Both the position numbers and the translations under genes were made by a program. From positions 5,978,475-6,042,474 of the forward strand of contig NC_135554.1 of the NCBI RefSeq assembly GCF_964340395.1: a stretch of DNA of 64,000 nt, written 5' to 3'. Shown here piece after piece: positions 46,579 through 60,425 of the stretch. Source of the DNA: Glandiceps talaboti (taxonomy: Eukaryota > Hemichordata > Enteropneusta > Spengelidae). Every line of letters starts with the position of its first letter. Within the stretch, counting starts at the first letter, position 1. The notes beneath the pieces were generated by a model that did not search any database, was not told the DNA's origin, and worked only from the letters and a program-made list of their open reading frames with translations.

Positions 46579-48936
46579 CTGTTTGAAAAGATAATGTTTT
46601 AGTGAGTTACAAGTTCATTAAAATGAAAAATACTTCACACACAAGACAGAGCTTACTATCAACATAGTCAAAATTCTAAGCTGCTTTAACTGAAAAAGAA
46701 AGTTATCTTGATTTTTTAAGACGACATGGCTCATCATCATGATTGATATATTAAATACCAGTCAAAGAACTGAATCATTACAATCTTTGAAAATCAAGAT
46801 AAATATCAATTTGATTACTTTATTTGTATATTGAGAGCATTTGGTATAGTTTAGATTACTAATATTGTTATCAGAAATAAATATTAATAGTGGTATTAAT
46901 AGTGATAATTGATATTGCCCTTTAGTGTGATTAGCGGTATTTTTTCGTATGTATATATACAAACTTCTGGTGATTGAATAAGGCAAAGGCACAGTCAACA
47001 ATAGAAAAGACACATGATCATCTTGAGTAGAGAGAGAAAGAGCAACCCGACATATAAAGAGGAATATGGCTAATCTTTGCAAATGTGGGAAATTCAAACT
47101 GCTGTACACAGCACAAGCTTCTGGTTATTGTTTTCAGTATTTTTTCTGTACTCTGAGAAATGCTCGGGTCATGAAGCACATATTTGTGTATGTCATAGCA
47201 CAGGGACCTGCGACCATGTAACTGATTGATTGTTTATTTTTCTGTGGCGAAATGAATCTTACCTTGTATATGATATTGATAAAGTAACTCATTGATTTGT
47301 GACGATATAAACCTTGTGGTAAAATGTGGCGAAACTTTTTTTTCATTTTCTCTCTTTCAACTGTATATCTCTTTACTGCCTAAATAAAGACATATTGTCC
47401 ATTATCTTCCTCTTATCTAAATCCAACCCCAATCTCATAAATACCTACAAATGGGTTGCAGTGAAAATATGCTTTATCAAAGTTTATGTACCTACACAGG
47501 GTTTTGTTCTCACGATTTTCTGTATTTCTAATATTATTTCTTTACATTTCAAATAAAGTTATGATTATTCTTTCCTCTTACTGTTTTTTTCTTCTTTCCT
47601 ATCATGCAATGTCGTATCAGAGATTATCAGCTTTACATTAATTAGTGGCTTGTTTATCCAGTACAAACTCACTGGTTATTTGCCCAATTATCGCATTATG
47701 CAGTGAGTGTAAACATCCACACAAAATAAGATTTCACCACAAAAAATAATCATTCAATCAATTAAATGATAAATCAACCACTCAATCAATTACAAGTTTT
47801 ACATGCCTGTTGCAACCTATGGTCGTTGGTTGGTAACTTGGTACACAAATCAGTTGAAAATCAATGTTTGTTTCACAGAACATAAAAACCTTTCAAAATG
47901 AGACAACTTCTCCTTAAACAGCTGTTTAGATTGTGTGTCACTCACGATTATATGTGAAGAACCCAGATAGGGAATGTTTATGTTTTGGTGAGTACTTGCC
48001 AGTGAGTCATCACAAAATCTCCACCCCAAAAGATACAGACATTCATACTAGTATGCAAAAATAGGACCAGACAGTCATGCCTTTACCCAAACATTCCCTG
48101 TTTGGGTTGTACACACATAATCCTGAGTGACACACAATCTAAACAGCTGTTTGCAGGAGAATTTGTCTCATTTTGAAAGGTTTTACACTCTATGAAACAA
48201 ACAGATTGATTTTCAACTAACTTTTGTACCAAGTTACCATCCTACGACATTCACAAACAATTCATGACCCGAGTGTTTCTCAGGGTACAGACAAATGTTG
48301 AAAACTATACCCAGAAGCTGATGATCCATACAGCAGTTTGAATTATTTCCCCACAAATGCACAGATTAGCGCCATAATCCTCTATATATTAATAATCACT
48401 ATGAATGCTAATTTTAAGTTATTCATGACAATTATTTACCTTGTACTGTCTACTCCTCATCTTCCTCCTTTCTTTCTGTTTCTTTCCATATTCAGCATTC
48501 TCATTCTCTCGAAATTTCACTCATAGCGGTTTTTAACAGCCACTGAAAACAAGAATTACAAGTGGTCACTATTTTTTCTTATCTCCTATCTAAATGATGT
48601 AATTGTTTATTTAACAGCATACAAAAGTAAGATGACCCTGTACAAATCTTGTTGTTTACTTAAAGGAGGCTGTCTTATTTAATTTTGTACTAAAAAAAAA
48701 GACTGTAAAAACAATATTTGCTGCTTGTTCCCTTAAGTATCAATTGCCAAATTCTTCACAAGACATACCTGTCAGGTTGAGTTATTAGTGAGGCTAATAC
48801 ATCCATGATAAAACTAAGAGTATATACAAGTGTATAGCAACACTGCAATGCCTTTGTTGTGTATAAGGAGAGTGACGTGTCAGTAGGGAACAGTAACTCA
48901 GTAAATGACAACCTGTGATATGAATGTAGTACTTAC

Positions 48937-49118
48937 ACTTATCTCTGCTGGTGTTTTAACACTCTTTTCCTCACTGATGTGTTTCTTTAATCTTTCTGAA
49001 ATTAATGAATCTATTTTGGTGTCCAAGTGTTCAATAAACATCTGTTGATTGCTTATGATTTATTCGCCCCAGCCGTCTATTTTTGTCTCCATACTGGAAC
49101 ATATTCTTCTCACAGCGT
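48937..49118 (-). pseudogene. Copy B, exon 2 with the same in-frame TAA
   Basis: Same splice signals as copy A (GTCTTAG acceptor, GTAAGT donor) and the same TAA, at 49060-49062. Three substitutions separate it from copy A (E/Q, K/R, L/I), all amino-acid changing. If transcribed and spliced as predicted, the protein would end after about 116 residues unless the stop is read through. Confidence 0.6.
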
Positions 49119-49723
49119 CTAAGACAAAATGTTGAAAAACAAAAAGCATGTTTATAGTTGTTTGTCGTCCGTCTGTGCAGTAAATCGTTGTTAATCTTTG
49201 GTGCGAATCAACAGATTAACAACCCTTTGTCGTCCCCTAAACTCATTCCCACCTTCGACAGGATGCAGCCAAACTGTCTCGAAGTCATCTCGGGGAAACT
49301 TCAAGCGTGGGAAAGCAACTAAATCATTGTCACATAGCTCTCCATTTACTTTTTCTCAAACCAAAGAACTTTCAATGGGAAAGGATAGTCGTTGTTGTAA
49401 ATATCGACTTGACACAGAGTACAGTCATATGTGAACAGACTGAACTTACTGATACATTGATACAAAACACTGCATGGAATGTTAGTGGTAATTTTTTGTG
49501 TGAAAATATCTTTCTCGGTATGATAATTCCATAATGACGCATTCGACTATCTGTCTATAGATACATTTTGCATCTATTGCGGTTTGGATTTTTGTCAGTG
49601 TTACTAGTATCGTAAAGTCACTGTTAAGACTCAAATGATTGTTTTATTATCTGCAAATGCTAAGATGCTAAACCGGACAACGTGAAAAACAAAACAATAA
49701 ATCAGTACACCGTAAATAAATAC

Positions 49724-50024
49724 CTGTTTCGGTTTGTTGGCGACCCTGCAAATACCTGAAGCGGTTGAGTGGTGTTTGGATACTAGTGTTGGAACTTGAT
49801 TCTGAATATCTGTCTGATGCTGCTGCTGATGGTGGGGATCTGACTAGTTGACGACCATGTTGTCTCTTGTTCACATCACGAGTAGAATAGTCTGACAGCG
49901 GTTCAACTGAACTTGTTGTAGAGGACGTTTCATCTATGGGTGAAGTATGCGGGTGGGCTGAGAAGACAGCGCCGATCACCTCTCCGGTACTAAAGCTCAA
50001 CGTACGCCGTTTGTTTCTTTCCAT
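49724..50024 (-). CDS. Copy B, exon 1, open throughout
   Basis: ATG at 50022-50024 opens MERNKRRTLSFSTGEVIGAV and the frame stays open for 100 codons to the donor at 49723-49722 (GAAACAG|GT), ending in phase 1. It is Ser/Thr/Arg-rich with basic patches (NKRRT, NKRQHGRQ). A CATG duplication right at the start codon breaks the frame with the open upstream segment (LPELQSAITTATR), which is still joined in copy A. No known domain; the family is uncertain. With exon 2 carrying a stop, the product would be short. Confidence 0.45.
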
Positions 50025-51589
50025 GCATGGTCGCGATGGTGCAAGCATACGCACAACTGACCTGGAACTGACCAACTGAATCAGCTGCAGGAAGTGCTGA
50101 AGTTACGCGGATCAGCGCATGGAATTGTGGGTATAACCGTGTAGCGGTGGTAATGGCACTCTGCAGCTCTGGCAAATTTGCGTTTGAACCGTTGGTTGAT
50201 ATATCTCACCGGAACCCAACGATTGTTGTAACTATAGGTTTTGACAATATTACATTGCCCCTCAGCGATGAAAGTTGAAAAGTTTCTCAAAATGTCTAAA
50301 AATTAAACAGTCAACTTTAGGTCACATACTTCTATGCAAAAGATGTAGCTAATTAAACAAGAATTTATTCATTACATTTATTAATTAAGTTAATTTTATA
50401 GTAATTCATTTCTTAGTCAAATTGACAAGAATCACGACAATCTATGCAAAAATTACAAACTCAATTTTTTTAAAATTGAAAATATAATTGAATTAAAACT
50501 AGTATCCAGCCAATGTACAATGTAATTCATCTGCACTACACTATAGTCTTATTCTGAACATGTTTTCCTTGCATTGTTTGTTTTCCTAGACTCTAATAAA
50601 TTTCGACTTCCAAGAATGAATGAAATACACATTGCAATTTTTTCAATTGAAGAATTTTAGAATCATGTCGATAAATTGGATGCAAAACAATGTACATTTC
50701 TTCCATTAATTATAATTGTCACATTGTAATAAACTGGCTAGTTTGTACAATACGAGTACATGCATGTACAGTTACTCGCGGCTGTGGCCTGGATGTTTAT
50801 GTTCAGTTACAACATCGGTAAAAATCGATCTATATATGTGTTGTAAATACTGCTATGCCTATCGATACTAGTCGCGCATATTACCATCTGTCTTACTCGA
50901 TTTTGACACTGTCCCTTCTGGGACTTCGATCGGAGTTCCCGACTTAGCAAGATGGACAATATCAATCGAAATGTGTAATGGCCATAATCGTCAGAGAACT
51001 CGAGCTCTTGCGCTCATTCATGATGAGAAATGTGGTAGCTTTCCAAAACAACCGATCTGCTCTAAAGTAGGAACAACGTAACAATCAGTTTGAATTTAAA
51101 CATGGATGTCAGTGTTGGTTCAGGCTGCTTTTACATGCAAACTGTAGGGTTGCAATCTTGGAGTTACTCCGCCCGGGGAATAACCAAAACCAATATTTTA
51201 GGCAAAAAATATCCTTTCTGATATCATGCTACCTTATCAGTTAATTTGTACATTTTGACTGTTTTAGGGCGTTTTACTCAGCTTACACTGTTAAAAGAAT
51301 ATTTACAGGGAGCATACGCCGTACGTCACTCGAGCTCACAACTGGGGTTCCAAGGATCGAGGAGCTCAGATCTAGTGTGGCATAAATGACGTTAGTTCGG
51401 AAATTTTGAAGGTAGACATACACCAGATTCCAGTGTTAACTGCAAGTTTCTGTTAATTAACATCAGTTTCGATTCACCCGATCATACCAAAACCTCATGA
51501 AAAGTATGCCTTTCCTCATACCAATCAGGATAAGAAACATCAAAAAACACCCTTTGTGCGGACCTTCCCCGTATTGCCATGTATGTTTA

Positions 51590-51922
51590 GTTCTTATATA
51601 GCGCTTTCTTCCACTCCGTTATAAAAGCGCTTTACAATTATTACCTGGCATCGGATCAGAACGGCACAACGCGACCCTTTAAACTTCCTCAACTCCCCGG
51701 AGAGCATACAATCCGTGCAGCCATTCGAGCGCACCCGATTAAAGCCTCCACATTGCAACCTACACCCAACCAGGTCCCCACTTATACAGCTGGGTTGACT
51801 GATGCACAGTCATGGTTCAAATCAATGCCCAAGGAGCCACTCTGAATCAAACAGCAAGCAGCGACGGGGCTCGAACCAGTGTGCGAAATTAACGCCGGTC
51901 CTTCGGCCCGAGACCAACAGAC
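51590..51922 (-). repeat. SINE-like repeat, copy B
   Basis: Counterpart of 5826-6153 with a few substitutions. Confidence 0.5.
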
Positions 51923-53075
51923 TTCCGTTCGGACCGACAGTTTTTCAGAATTACCTTATCGGTCCTTATGACCAATTGAAATTTGGAGTAAATAATATCA
52001 TTTATTCAAAGATAGATTCAATTTCAACTATGGATCTGATCTTGTGTTACCTATTTTACTCTCGACATCTCGTTCAAGTCAAGCGACACAGAGCTAGCTC
52101 GCTATGTGCTGTTGTCAATGTTGATATCATGTCTACATATGACGTACGTAGCATACAGCATTTACTTTATGAAATTATGTTAGCAAACACATGATTGGCT
52201 GAATTTCTCTAATTATTTGTGTCTGACTAATCAGAACGTCATAGACATTCAGACTCAATTTACGCATTCAGCACATGCGTCTACTTTCCGCCATACAGTA
52301 ATCACTGTTGTAAAGTTTACTGTTCGAAGTGTATGAAACTTTTAACGTGTTTGAGTTCCACGTTGTATTTATAAAGTATGTGGCGATATTTAGAAGGCGG
52401 AAATGAGCTTCCGAAGAAGAAGACGAAACAGACACTGTTTTTTAAAGGATGGTATTAAAGCTGGTAAATGTTAGCGGGTTTCCCGATCAATTTACCGGAG
52501 TTCCCCATGTGTGTGGCCATGATCAAAACAAACTGACGGAAAACATATAAACTACTCTGAAAATGGCGTTTTAACTGATAAAGAAGGCAGGTACACTTCG
52601 TAAGATATCTTCAGTACGATTGGTCTTTTTTGTAAAAACAGTAAAAAAATGCGTAGTCTGATTGCTTTCAATTTGATGCATATGATAATGTATGTCCTGC
52701 TATGTTGACGGTAATCAACGTATAAACTTAGAAATGTTGCATTTTTGTTGCCATTGTTGTATCTGGAAAAACACTGCATCATGCCAAACACGGGTACGTA
52801 GTGGTTGACACATTACAGTACAGTTACCATATCACGTCCCCACGTCAAAAAAACTCGCACTGTAAGACATGATTAGCCATAGTTCTCTTCATCATGGTCA
52901 GATTTCTTACACAAACAGTCAGAGACGATACTCAATACACCGTGCACGGTAGGGTATACGGGTAGGGCTTCATGGGAGGGGGGCTTCATTACATATGAGA
53001 CTGAAGGAAGACGAAACCGGGCCGTGTCACTGTGTGGATGGAAATTGAAATAAAGTGAATACACAGTTTTCTGCT

Positions 53076-53441
53076 ATGATGAATTTGTGGTCTAAGTTCG
53101 CTAAGGGTGGGAAAGCTACATTGTCATTAGCTATTGATACAGACGACTTTGGATTGTGTGATTCAGAATTTAGTGAATCGTACAGAGAGGAAGGAGAGGA
53201 CTGTCACCTCTTAGAGATTACAGATAATGTAGATTTATTGATTCATTCACCCATATTATCTACAATCTATGGATATGTATTTCTATGGTGGAATGAATAC
53301 ATTCAGTCTCGGGCCACTATAGTCTATAGGAACAGATTATGCGAGAATGAATATTCAGTCTCTGGGTCCATAGTTACAAAGGAAAATCTCTACTCACAGA
53401 GTCAAAAAGTATTTGGTTGTGAATCCAAAGTTTACTTTTAA
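53076..53441 (+). CDS. Unassigned 121-codon ORF, copy B
   Basis: Same frame and length as 7306-7671; the open frame here extends 7 codons further upstream. Differences (A/B) are V/I, A/T, S/Y, F/S, D/E, I/V plus one synonymous Pro codon. The 6:1 ratio gives no sign of purifying selection. Confidence 0.3.
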   Translation: MMNLWSKFAKGGKATLSLAIDTDDFGLCDSEFSESYREEGEDCHLLEITDNVDLLIHSPILSTIYGYVFLWWNEYIQSRATIVYRNRLCENEYSVSGSIVTKENLYSQSQKVFGCESKVYF

Positions 53442-53509
53442 TTAAGTTGTATTTTTTGACTCTGTGAGTGGAAATTTCCAATTGTAAGAACAGATTGATA
53501 TTGAATTAG

Positions 53510-54365
53510 GGGGTGGGTCACATTCTACACACCTGTTCTTGGGGAGGGTCATATTTTGCATTATAATATTTGGGGGAGGGTCACATTTTACAATCCGTGG
53601 TTTTTTTTTACCAAAAAGCGGCTACTTGTCTTTATCTATATGTCCATCATGTTGTGACATTTGTTTTGTTCCGGGTGATCGCCGCCATCACACATCTGAC
53701 CCCGTGTATTTAATTTGATTTGATTTGATTTGATTTATTACTCTATAGGTCAATGCATCCATAAATGGATTTTCATGCATTGAATATAAAAATACAAAAC
53801 ATACGTTAAAATACAAAGACACATAATTTAAAAATATGGGAGAGTAACAAAATTTACAGGGCAGAGTACAAAGATAAAATAAAAGTTATAAAAAGTAAAA
53901 CACGAGAGATGCTAGAATTATGAAGTTAAAAACGGTTTAAGACATTAAAAACTAAGTGTTTACTAAGTAGTCGTATTTGCGGAAATACATAAGCGGTATT
54001 TGAATGAACGACTGTGTGCCTTTGGAATGTGGTATTTGGTCCGAGTATTGTATTGGTGTATTGTTGAGTTTTTGGTGACAAGATCAGATAAATAGAGTGG
54101 TACTTTTTTGCTTATACATTTACTGACAATATTTTTGAAGTGTTGATCGTGTCTTTCCTGAATAGTTGGCCAATTTAGAGAATTTCTGGCAAGTGTTACA
54201 TGGTAATACACAACCCCCACTTTATGCACTTGTCATGGGGAGGGTAATGTTTTACAATATTGGACAAAGGGGCGGGTCACTTTTTACAAATGGAGAATGG
54301 GGAGGGTCACGTTTTACTTAACAGAACACGTGTGATTTCCTCCGGCCCTCCCCCTCCTGTAAATA
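53510..54365. repeat. GGGAGGGTCAC family in copy B, split by an insertion
   Basis: The block equivalent to 7733-8100 is divided by the insertion at 53709-54202. Flanking sequence resumes exactly at GTAATACACAACCC. Confidence 0.7.
53709..54202 (-). mobile_element. 5'-truncated non-LTR retrotransposon inserted only in copy B
   Basis: Copy A is continuous here (CCCGTGTAATACACAAC near 7930). Copy B has 494 extra bases flanked by GTA on both sides (53706-53708 and 54203-54205). On the minus strand the insert encodes an RT C-terminal tail (NWPTIQERHDQHFKNIVSKC, LYLSDLVTKNSTIHQYNTR, HIPKAHSRSFKYR). A 3' UTR and a (CAAAT)n tail follow, as in L2/CR1-group elements. The YNTR...HIPK signature is typical of that group. 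The frame is shifted before the expected final WNSLP. Confidence 0.9.
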
Positions 54366-57300
54366 CTGACGGCTCCCTAACCATTCACCCATCATGACTC
54401 CATGGTTGTTGCCCCATCATTCACGATCGACTCACGAGCATTTGACCTAAATTTGAATGAAACTAATATATAGTTTCAGATAGAGATATATAGATTCATG
54501 TAATGTATATACAGATATGCAGGTGTGTGCATATACCCAGTATTAGTATATGTGAGTGTGGGTGGTTGATGAAATTAAATATGAGTAGTTCGCAATCAAT
54601 GTTTTCGTTTATGTGAACAGTTTCGCATGCACATATGCCAACCTGCGATACTAGTTTCAGCTATAAGCCTGGGGTTCGTTCCACTGCCATTCAGTAACAA
54701 CTAAGTAATTCAAAAGCAACTATGAGTATTTCTTTGTTCAATGAATATCAAATTAGCGAACATTTGGCTTTACCCCCAATGTAGCAGCTACTACGTTTTC
54801 CTCGCGCAGCTTTGTCCTTAGTTCTTGTTGTCACACTCAATTTTTTCACAATAAACAGTAGATTTCGAACACTTGGCTGTTTGTTGTCTGATAATATCAT
54901 TTGCTATCTAATATTTGACATAAACTATAAGTTAGAGTATGTATAATATTATGAAACATAATACCGTCCGTCTCGTAATGACCTCAATTTGGTATTTTCC
55001 CTGGATAACCTCTAGGAGGTTACAATCTAATACAGTGTACTAGTATTAAACATGTCAATAACTCTATGACGTTGCCCTCGCCTCTTCAGCCTTTGCAAGA
55101 TACCACAAGGGTACCTTTCATCGGACAATGACGGTCAATGTATGATAAAATATAATATCAAGTCAAAACTCAAATGCGAACCGAACTTAGATGTTGGATA
55201 TGGCAAAGAGCTGCGTTGCTCGCTTTGCTAGGATAATATAAGTCAACATCGACGTTGATCCTAAACCAGAATCAAAAAGAAAGGGTCAGTTTTACCGTAT
55301 AATTATTATTTTCCATTGCAATAAGCATAGATAACCCAAGTGCTTTCAAAACAAGTGATCCAACGTACAGGTACTCTCCAACTCTGAGAATACATAAATA
55401 TCACGCTATTAGCTTTCAGACATTGCGGTACATTGTAATATGGTATAGACTGGTTTCACAAGCATGCCGTCTACAATCAATTTCATCAGTTATAAATACT
55501 GATGTTCGAAGGAATAAATTCGCATATTTGAGTACGTAGCTTGACATTCAAACATGGTATTGGTACTGTGCATGGCATTGTTCATATCGCATGTGCAGCC
55601 AACGAAGCTGTTTGTGCGAAAAGCTGTTCGTACACCGGCCCTTTGTCTTTTCTATTGTCAGGGAAGGATTGGCTAGAGCTGGGGGCCGACCCGATACTTC
55701 ACCGGGCAACGTATATAAGCTGCAAGGGAATGGGAAAAGGTAGTTGGAAGCAGGCGGTCTCGGTGTGTTTTTTTCCCAGAAGTTATTACATTTTGTTATT
55801 TTTGTTATATATAAACTTCACAAGATATAAATCAATGGTGTTATACCAGTGATTTTTGTCCTCATTTGTTACAAAACCTGGTGCCTTTGTGCTACACAGG
55901 ATAACCAAATACCATAAAAGATATTTGCGGTCGGGGTTCGTTTTTATCCACGAGAGCAGCGGAGAGGGGAGAAAGGGTAGATCATACATGTAACACCGGG
56001 ATGTAACACTGCAGTTGGAGGGCAAATGCAAGCAAGTTCCACTTTCCCCTTAGATCTTGATACAAACAGTGTAAATGGTGTTTATTATTTTCTTTTGACT
56101 CGCTGTAATAATTTCAGAAATGTCTCGTTGGCTGCACCTTTGTGATATCATCGCCTTTTCTTACGAATTTACCTGATCGACTGCATCTTTCATGTTGTGT
56201 GCAACTTATAATACTGAAACAATACTCACAAACGCAACTTCTATATATTCATGTATATTTGTTAATCATGTTTGTGACAGTTAAAATTTCCTTCTAACAT
56301 GATCATTCGACTGACCGAAAACGACTCACACAAAATCAGTTAAATAGCAGTAAGCGCCCAGTTACGGTTTCACACAGATATATCCGTGGTTTCCAAACGG
56401 CATGGCTTATCTTACACATAATTATAGTCGTTGTTGCCTCATATAATGTATGGATTATTCAGTTAAAGCATAGACCCTCTACCAACATTGGTGAAGGGCC
56501 TATGGGTACAGTATGAATTGAGCCGGCTCAAGCATGTGAGTTTCTTTGTGTAACCCCCACCCCACCCACCCCCGTCAAATAAATTGATAAATTGAATAAC
56601 ATGACATATTTATATATGCAACTTTGCGAAGCATAGCGTAATCGATTATGTCACGGAAACGAGTGCAAAAAAGAAAACAACTTAAAATTGTGCCAGAAAA
56701 TTCATAGAATTGACTTAAGTTAAATATACCTCCAGAAACAACAGGACATTTTGGTATCGTCGCACAAACTCTCCCATGAGAGCCAATCTAAATGTGTACG
56801 TATGGATATTCTAGGTGATATGAATTAATCACACCACGAAACAATGGTATTATTACTATTATACGAGAAATGGACGACATCGGACTGTCTCTTTTTGATA
56901 CACCGGCGACGCATTGAATAAATATATCATGGAGTTGTACATGTATTTGTCAAAATATAAAAACCTGGTATAAACGAAAGTGGGTCTTTCGTTTTGTGCA
57001 TGTCAATTATAAGTCCAGTCTGATCACTGCAAAGAGTCAGTGCTTTGCTCAAGCTGCTTGATGTGTTTGTAGCTTACAGTCCGTTATAGTTACCTACACA
57101 AATCAAGATGCTCAGGAGCATTAATTTGGTACACTAGTTTTTAAAGTATTGATGTACATAATCAAGGAAATATGATGCAATGATCTCCCTTCCGTTGAAT
57201 ATGTGGTAGCAGCCATGCAATTTTTTTTATTCCTGTGGTGTTATTGATCAGCAGAAACAAATGTTTGTAAGACATCAATCAATAACCGTTAACATAGACT

Positions 57301-57871
57301 TGTCATGCATACACGCCAATTTACTAATATACTTATAATAAAGTTGTTGTTGTTATCTCCCCGTACTGAAACGGCCCGTGTGCGTGCGTTCGTATTTGGA
57401 CACTGGTCACCCGCACATTTTATTATTTGTAGGGTGGGCCGGCCAGTTACTATTGCAGTAATGTACAAGAAATGTCAGCCCTGGTCGAGTATCAGTAATT
57501 AATATGGCTATTGAAATGAGTGGATGAATTACTTGTAAAGTTGTATGAATGGATTCCAGATTGGTTATAACTGGTATACTGTCTTATGTCGTGGACGAGG
57601 TCAAAATACTGCATCACATTCATAATACATGCACAACTACACACAGCCACAAGTACGACTACAATGATTTTCTCAAACAGATAGTTGATGTAATGCATAA
57701 CAGGATATGGAAAACTTTAGATTTAATACCCTATCTACGGTGTATTTGGCTATTTTGTTTCATTCCATGCGAAATGGTATAGAGTATACTTGTATGGAGC
57801 AAAACAAAAAGGCCAAACGCACAGGTTAAAGTCGTATCGATAGTGATCCGATTTAGGCAACCTACACATAT
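54366..57871. other. Spacer, copy B counterpart of 8101-11596
   Basis: No gene supported. Differences from copy A are scattered single-base changes and short indels. Confidence 0.5.
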
Positions 57872-58431
57872 ATACACAAATCGGGAATTTGTGTCATACT
57901 TTATTGATGATATCGAAGTACGTTTTATTTTCATCACAGTAACTCTACTGTGTTTTCATATAAACTACGGAGCAACCGGGGTTGAGTTGATCCTCTGGGA
58001 CAGTGATTTGGGACTGTGATGTGATTCACTATCGGGATGAGTTTCTAATACCAAACAATGCGAAAACAGCTGTACCTTCACTATTCACACGGGTCTAACT
58101 TCCTTTGACACCTTAAATTTCTGACAATCTGTATAAATGTTTTCGAAACAGTAAAGGTGTCAAGCGATTAGACTTGAGTGCATCTTATTGTCTCTAGATC
58201 TGGCTATCAAAAGAAAGGAAGAGGTGTTTTAACAGCTAATCGGATGAACAGCCAAGTTTTGTGAAGCTTATAATTCAGGAGAAGTGAGATTACTGTCTAA
58301 GTAAATAATCAAACAGAACAGAAGGGCATTACGCTTTAATTTATGTGCAACGTCTCGGCTTCTTGTCTCTCCCAGAGGTCGTGTGATCTTGGAGGAATTA
58401 TACTGACAGTATCCATGACTATGGAGGCGAC

Positions 58432-58506
<75 letters not shown>

Positions 58507-58607
58507 AATCGGGAATTTGTTTCATACTTAATTGATGATAACCAAGTACGTTTTATTTTCATCACAGTAACTCTACTGTGTTTTCATATAAACTACGGAG
58601 CAACCGG
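57872..58607 (+). repeat. Pair of 108 bp direct repeats and (TA)n, copy B
   Basis: Units at 57872-57979 and about 58502-58607, with (TA)n at 58436-58499 just before the second. Confidence 0.85.
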
Positions 58608-58659
58608 TACGACTGTAGCGGTTTTACCGGTTACATCGTACCACAGACTCTCTGTGATA

Positions 58660-59585
58660 GAGGGACTGTGATCGTGGACATGCCAATCGTTCAGCAGTAA
58701 AGGCTAGTAAGCGACATGAGGTCACCTCCCTCGTTGCCTCTAACCGCTCCCTACCAATAAAGGTGGGAATATTGACCATTGATTGATTCAAAGGAATGTC
58801 TGGCAATACGTCACAGAATGGAAACCTTTTCGGCCGAGTTCCATTTTTACCCCATAGCGATGTTCGGTCGTGTGTCGTATTGTATCGGAAGAACATTCGA
58901 GGTCTGGCAGATAGACTACCAAGCTGGGTGTGATTAAAGATTCCCGCCACTTCTTTTACTTACTAGCTCAGTATGTAAGCAAATATTCAGAAACACCGTT
59001 CAGATAAACAACAGAATATTACTCATTCAAAACGAGAATATTTTAAAAGAAAAAACTATATACACTATTTCGTCGTTGGGTGCAATAAAATGAAAAATAT
59101 GGGACATTCCACATCAGACTGTCTGTGGTTAATACGGTTTAACGGTTTCATCAAGTGAGGTTATAATCCAAATATCGTATTTCGGAATTTTGGGAACAGT
59201 CCCGGCATTGCGGACCATAGGCCAGGAATAAACTTGCAATTATATAACTGGGCAAACGTGATGTCAGCAGATTCATATGACAAGTAAAACGAGCAGTGTC
59301 AGAGATGACGTGATTTTATGGCGAGATTTCTAATTTTAGTTTTTGTGTAAATCCCAATGTATTCGAACAGAGGGACTGTGATTAGAATCATATAAAAAAA
59401 CAATAAGAATTAAACCATCTGGCAAACATTCGGGTATGTGATCCAGGCAAGCGGAAATCTTTTCTCAGTTGTAATTCACGAGTTTGGACCAAGTCAATCT
59501 CGTTACTTACGTGTGATAAGACGGGTGTGTGAGTGCTGGAGGAGAGAGGCTGGAGCACATGGCACAGTGATAGAGGGACTGTGAT
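58660..59585 (+). repeat. Three copies of GAGGGACTGTGAT, copy B
   Basis: Exact matches at 58660-58672, 59370-59382 and 59573-59585, unchanged from copy A. Confidence 0.6.
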
Positions 59586-59928
59586 GTGTTTAATGATTCG
59601 TATAAGTACAAATTAATGAAGTATTCCTTATAACGGTCCAGTCATAGTTATGTAGTAACATTTACAACATGTAACATTTTCATTTGTAGTTTGACTCCTG
59701 CTTTGAACCTTTAATCGCGGTTGATAGAAAAGGCTTTTCAAGTAATCATGGTGGAATGTCCTATATCTTGAACATGGGCGAAAAAGGCACACTTTGGAAA
59801 TGTATATTTGACAAGGACAGAATGTAGAATGTAGAGTAATAATGTTTAATCTGTTCATGAATAAAACATGTTTCTGTCGAGTTCATGACCTGTTCCCTCC
59901 CGCCATGCATAACATTATGGAATCCAGC

Positions 59929-60108
59929 ATGATAAAACAATGGATTGTGAACAGATAGGGGTCATGGTGGATTCTCGAAGAATCCATTATGGATAACAGT
60001 GATGGATACCTCAACACTGGATATCAATGGATTCTCACTAGATTCTGCTAGATACCGCTAGAATCCAGCATGTTAGATACCACTGGATTCTGCTGGATAT
60101 GGAACATC
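59929..60108. repeat. GGATTCT / AGAATCC array, copy B
   Basis: Counterpart of 13620-13802 with almost no change. Confidence 0.7.
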
Positions 60109-60425
60109 TGTCTATCTCTCTAGCGATCGCTCTGAATTCCGAATTTGCTACGAATTGTCAATTCTTATGTTCATTTTCTCCTATTATTATTTATGCAATT
60201 TTTATATACGTCAAAACATGAGATATTATCTTAAGACGTCATTGGGGATAAACAATAAGATATACGTCATTAAGATGACTGTGTTACTTAATTACGTGCT
60301 TTGTGTCCCCATGTGCAATTTTTATCTCAGTATCTACGTGCACTTTATCATCACCTAGTCTGGCAAGGAGAGAGAGACAGTGTGTATTTTCCGTAATCTA
60401 GTCTAGTGAAGGTTAGATGGCCTAA

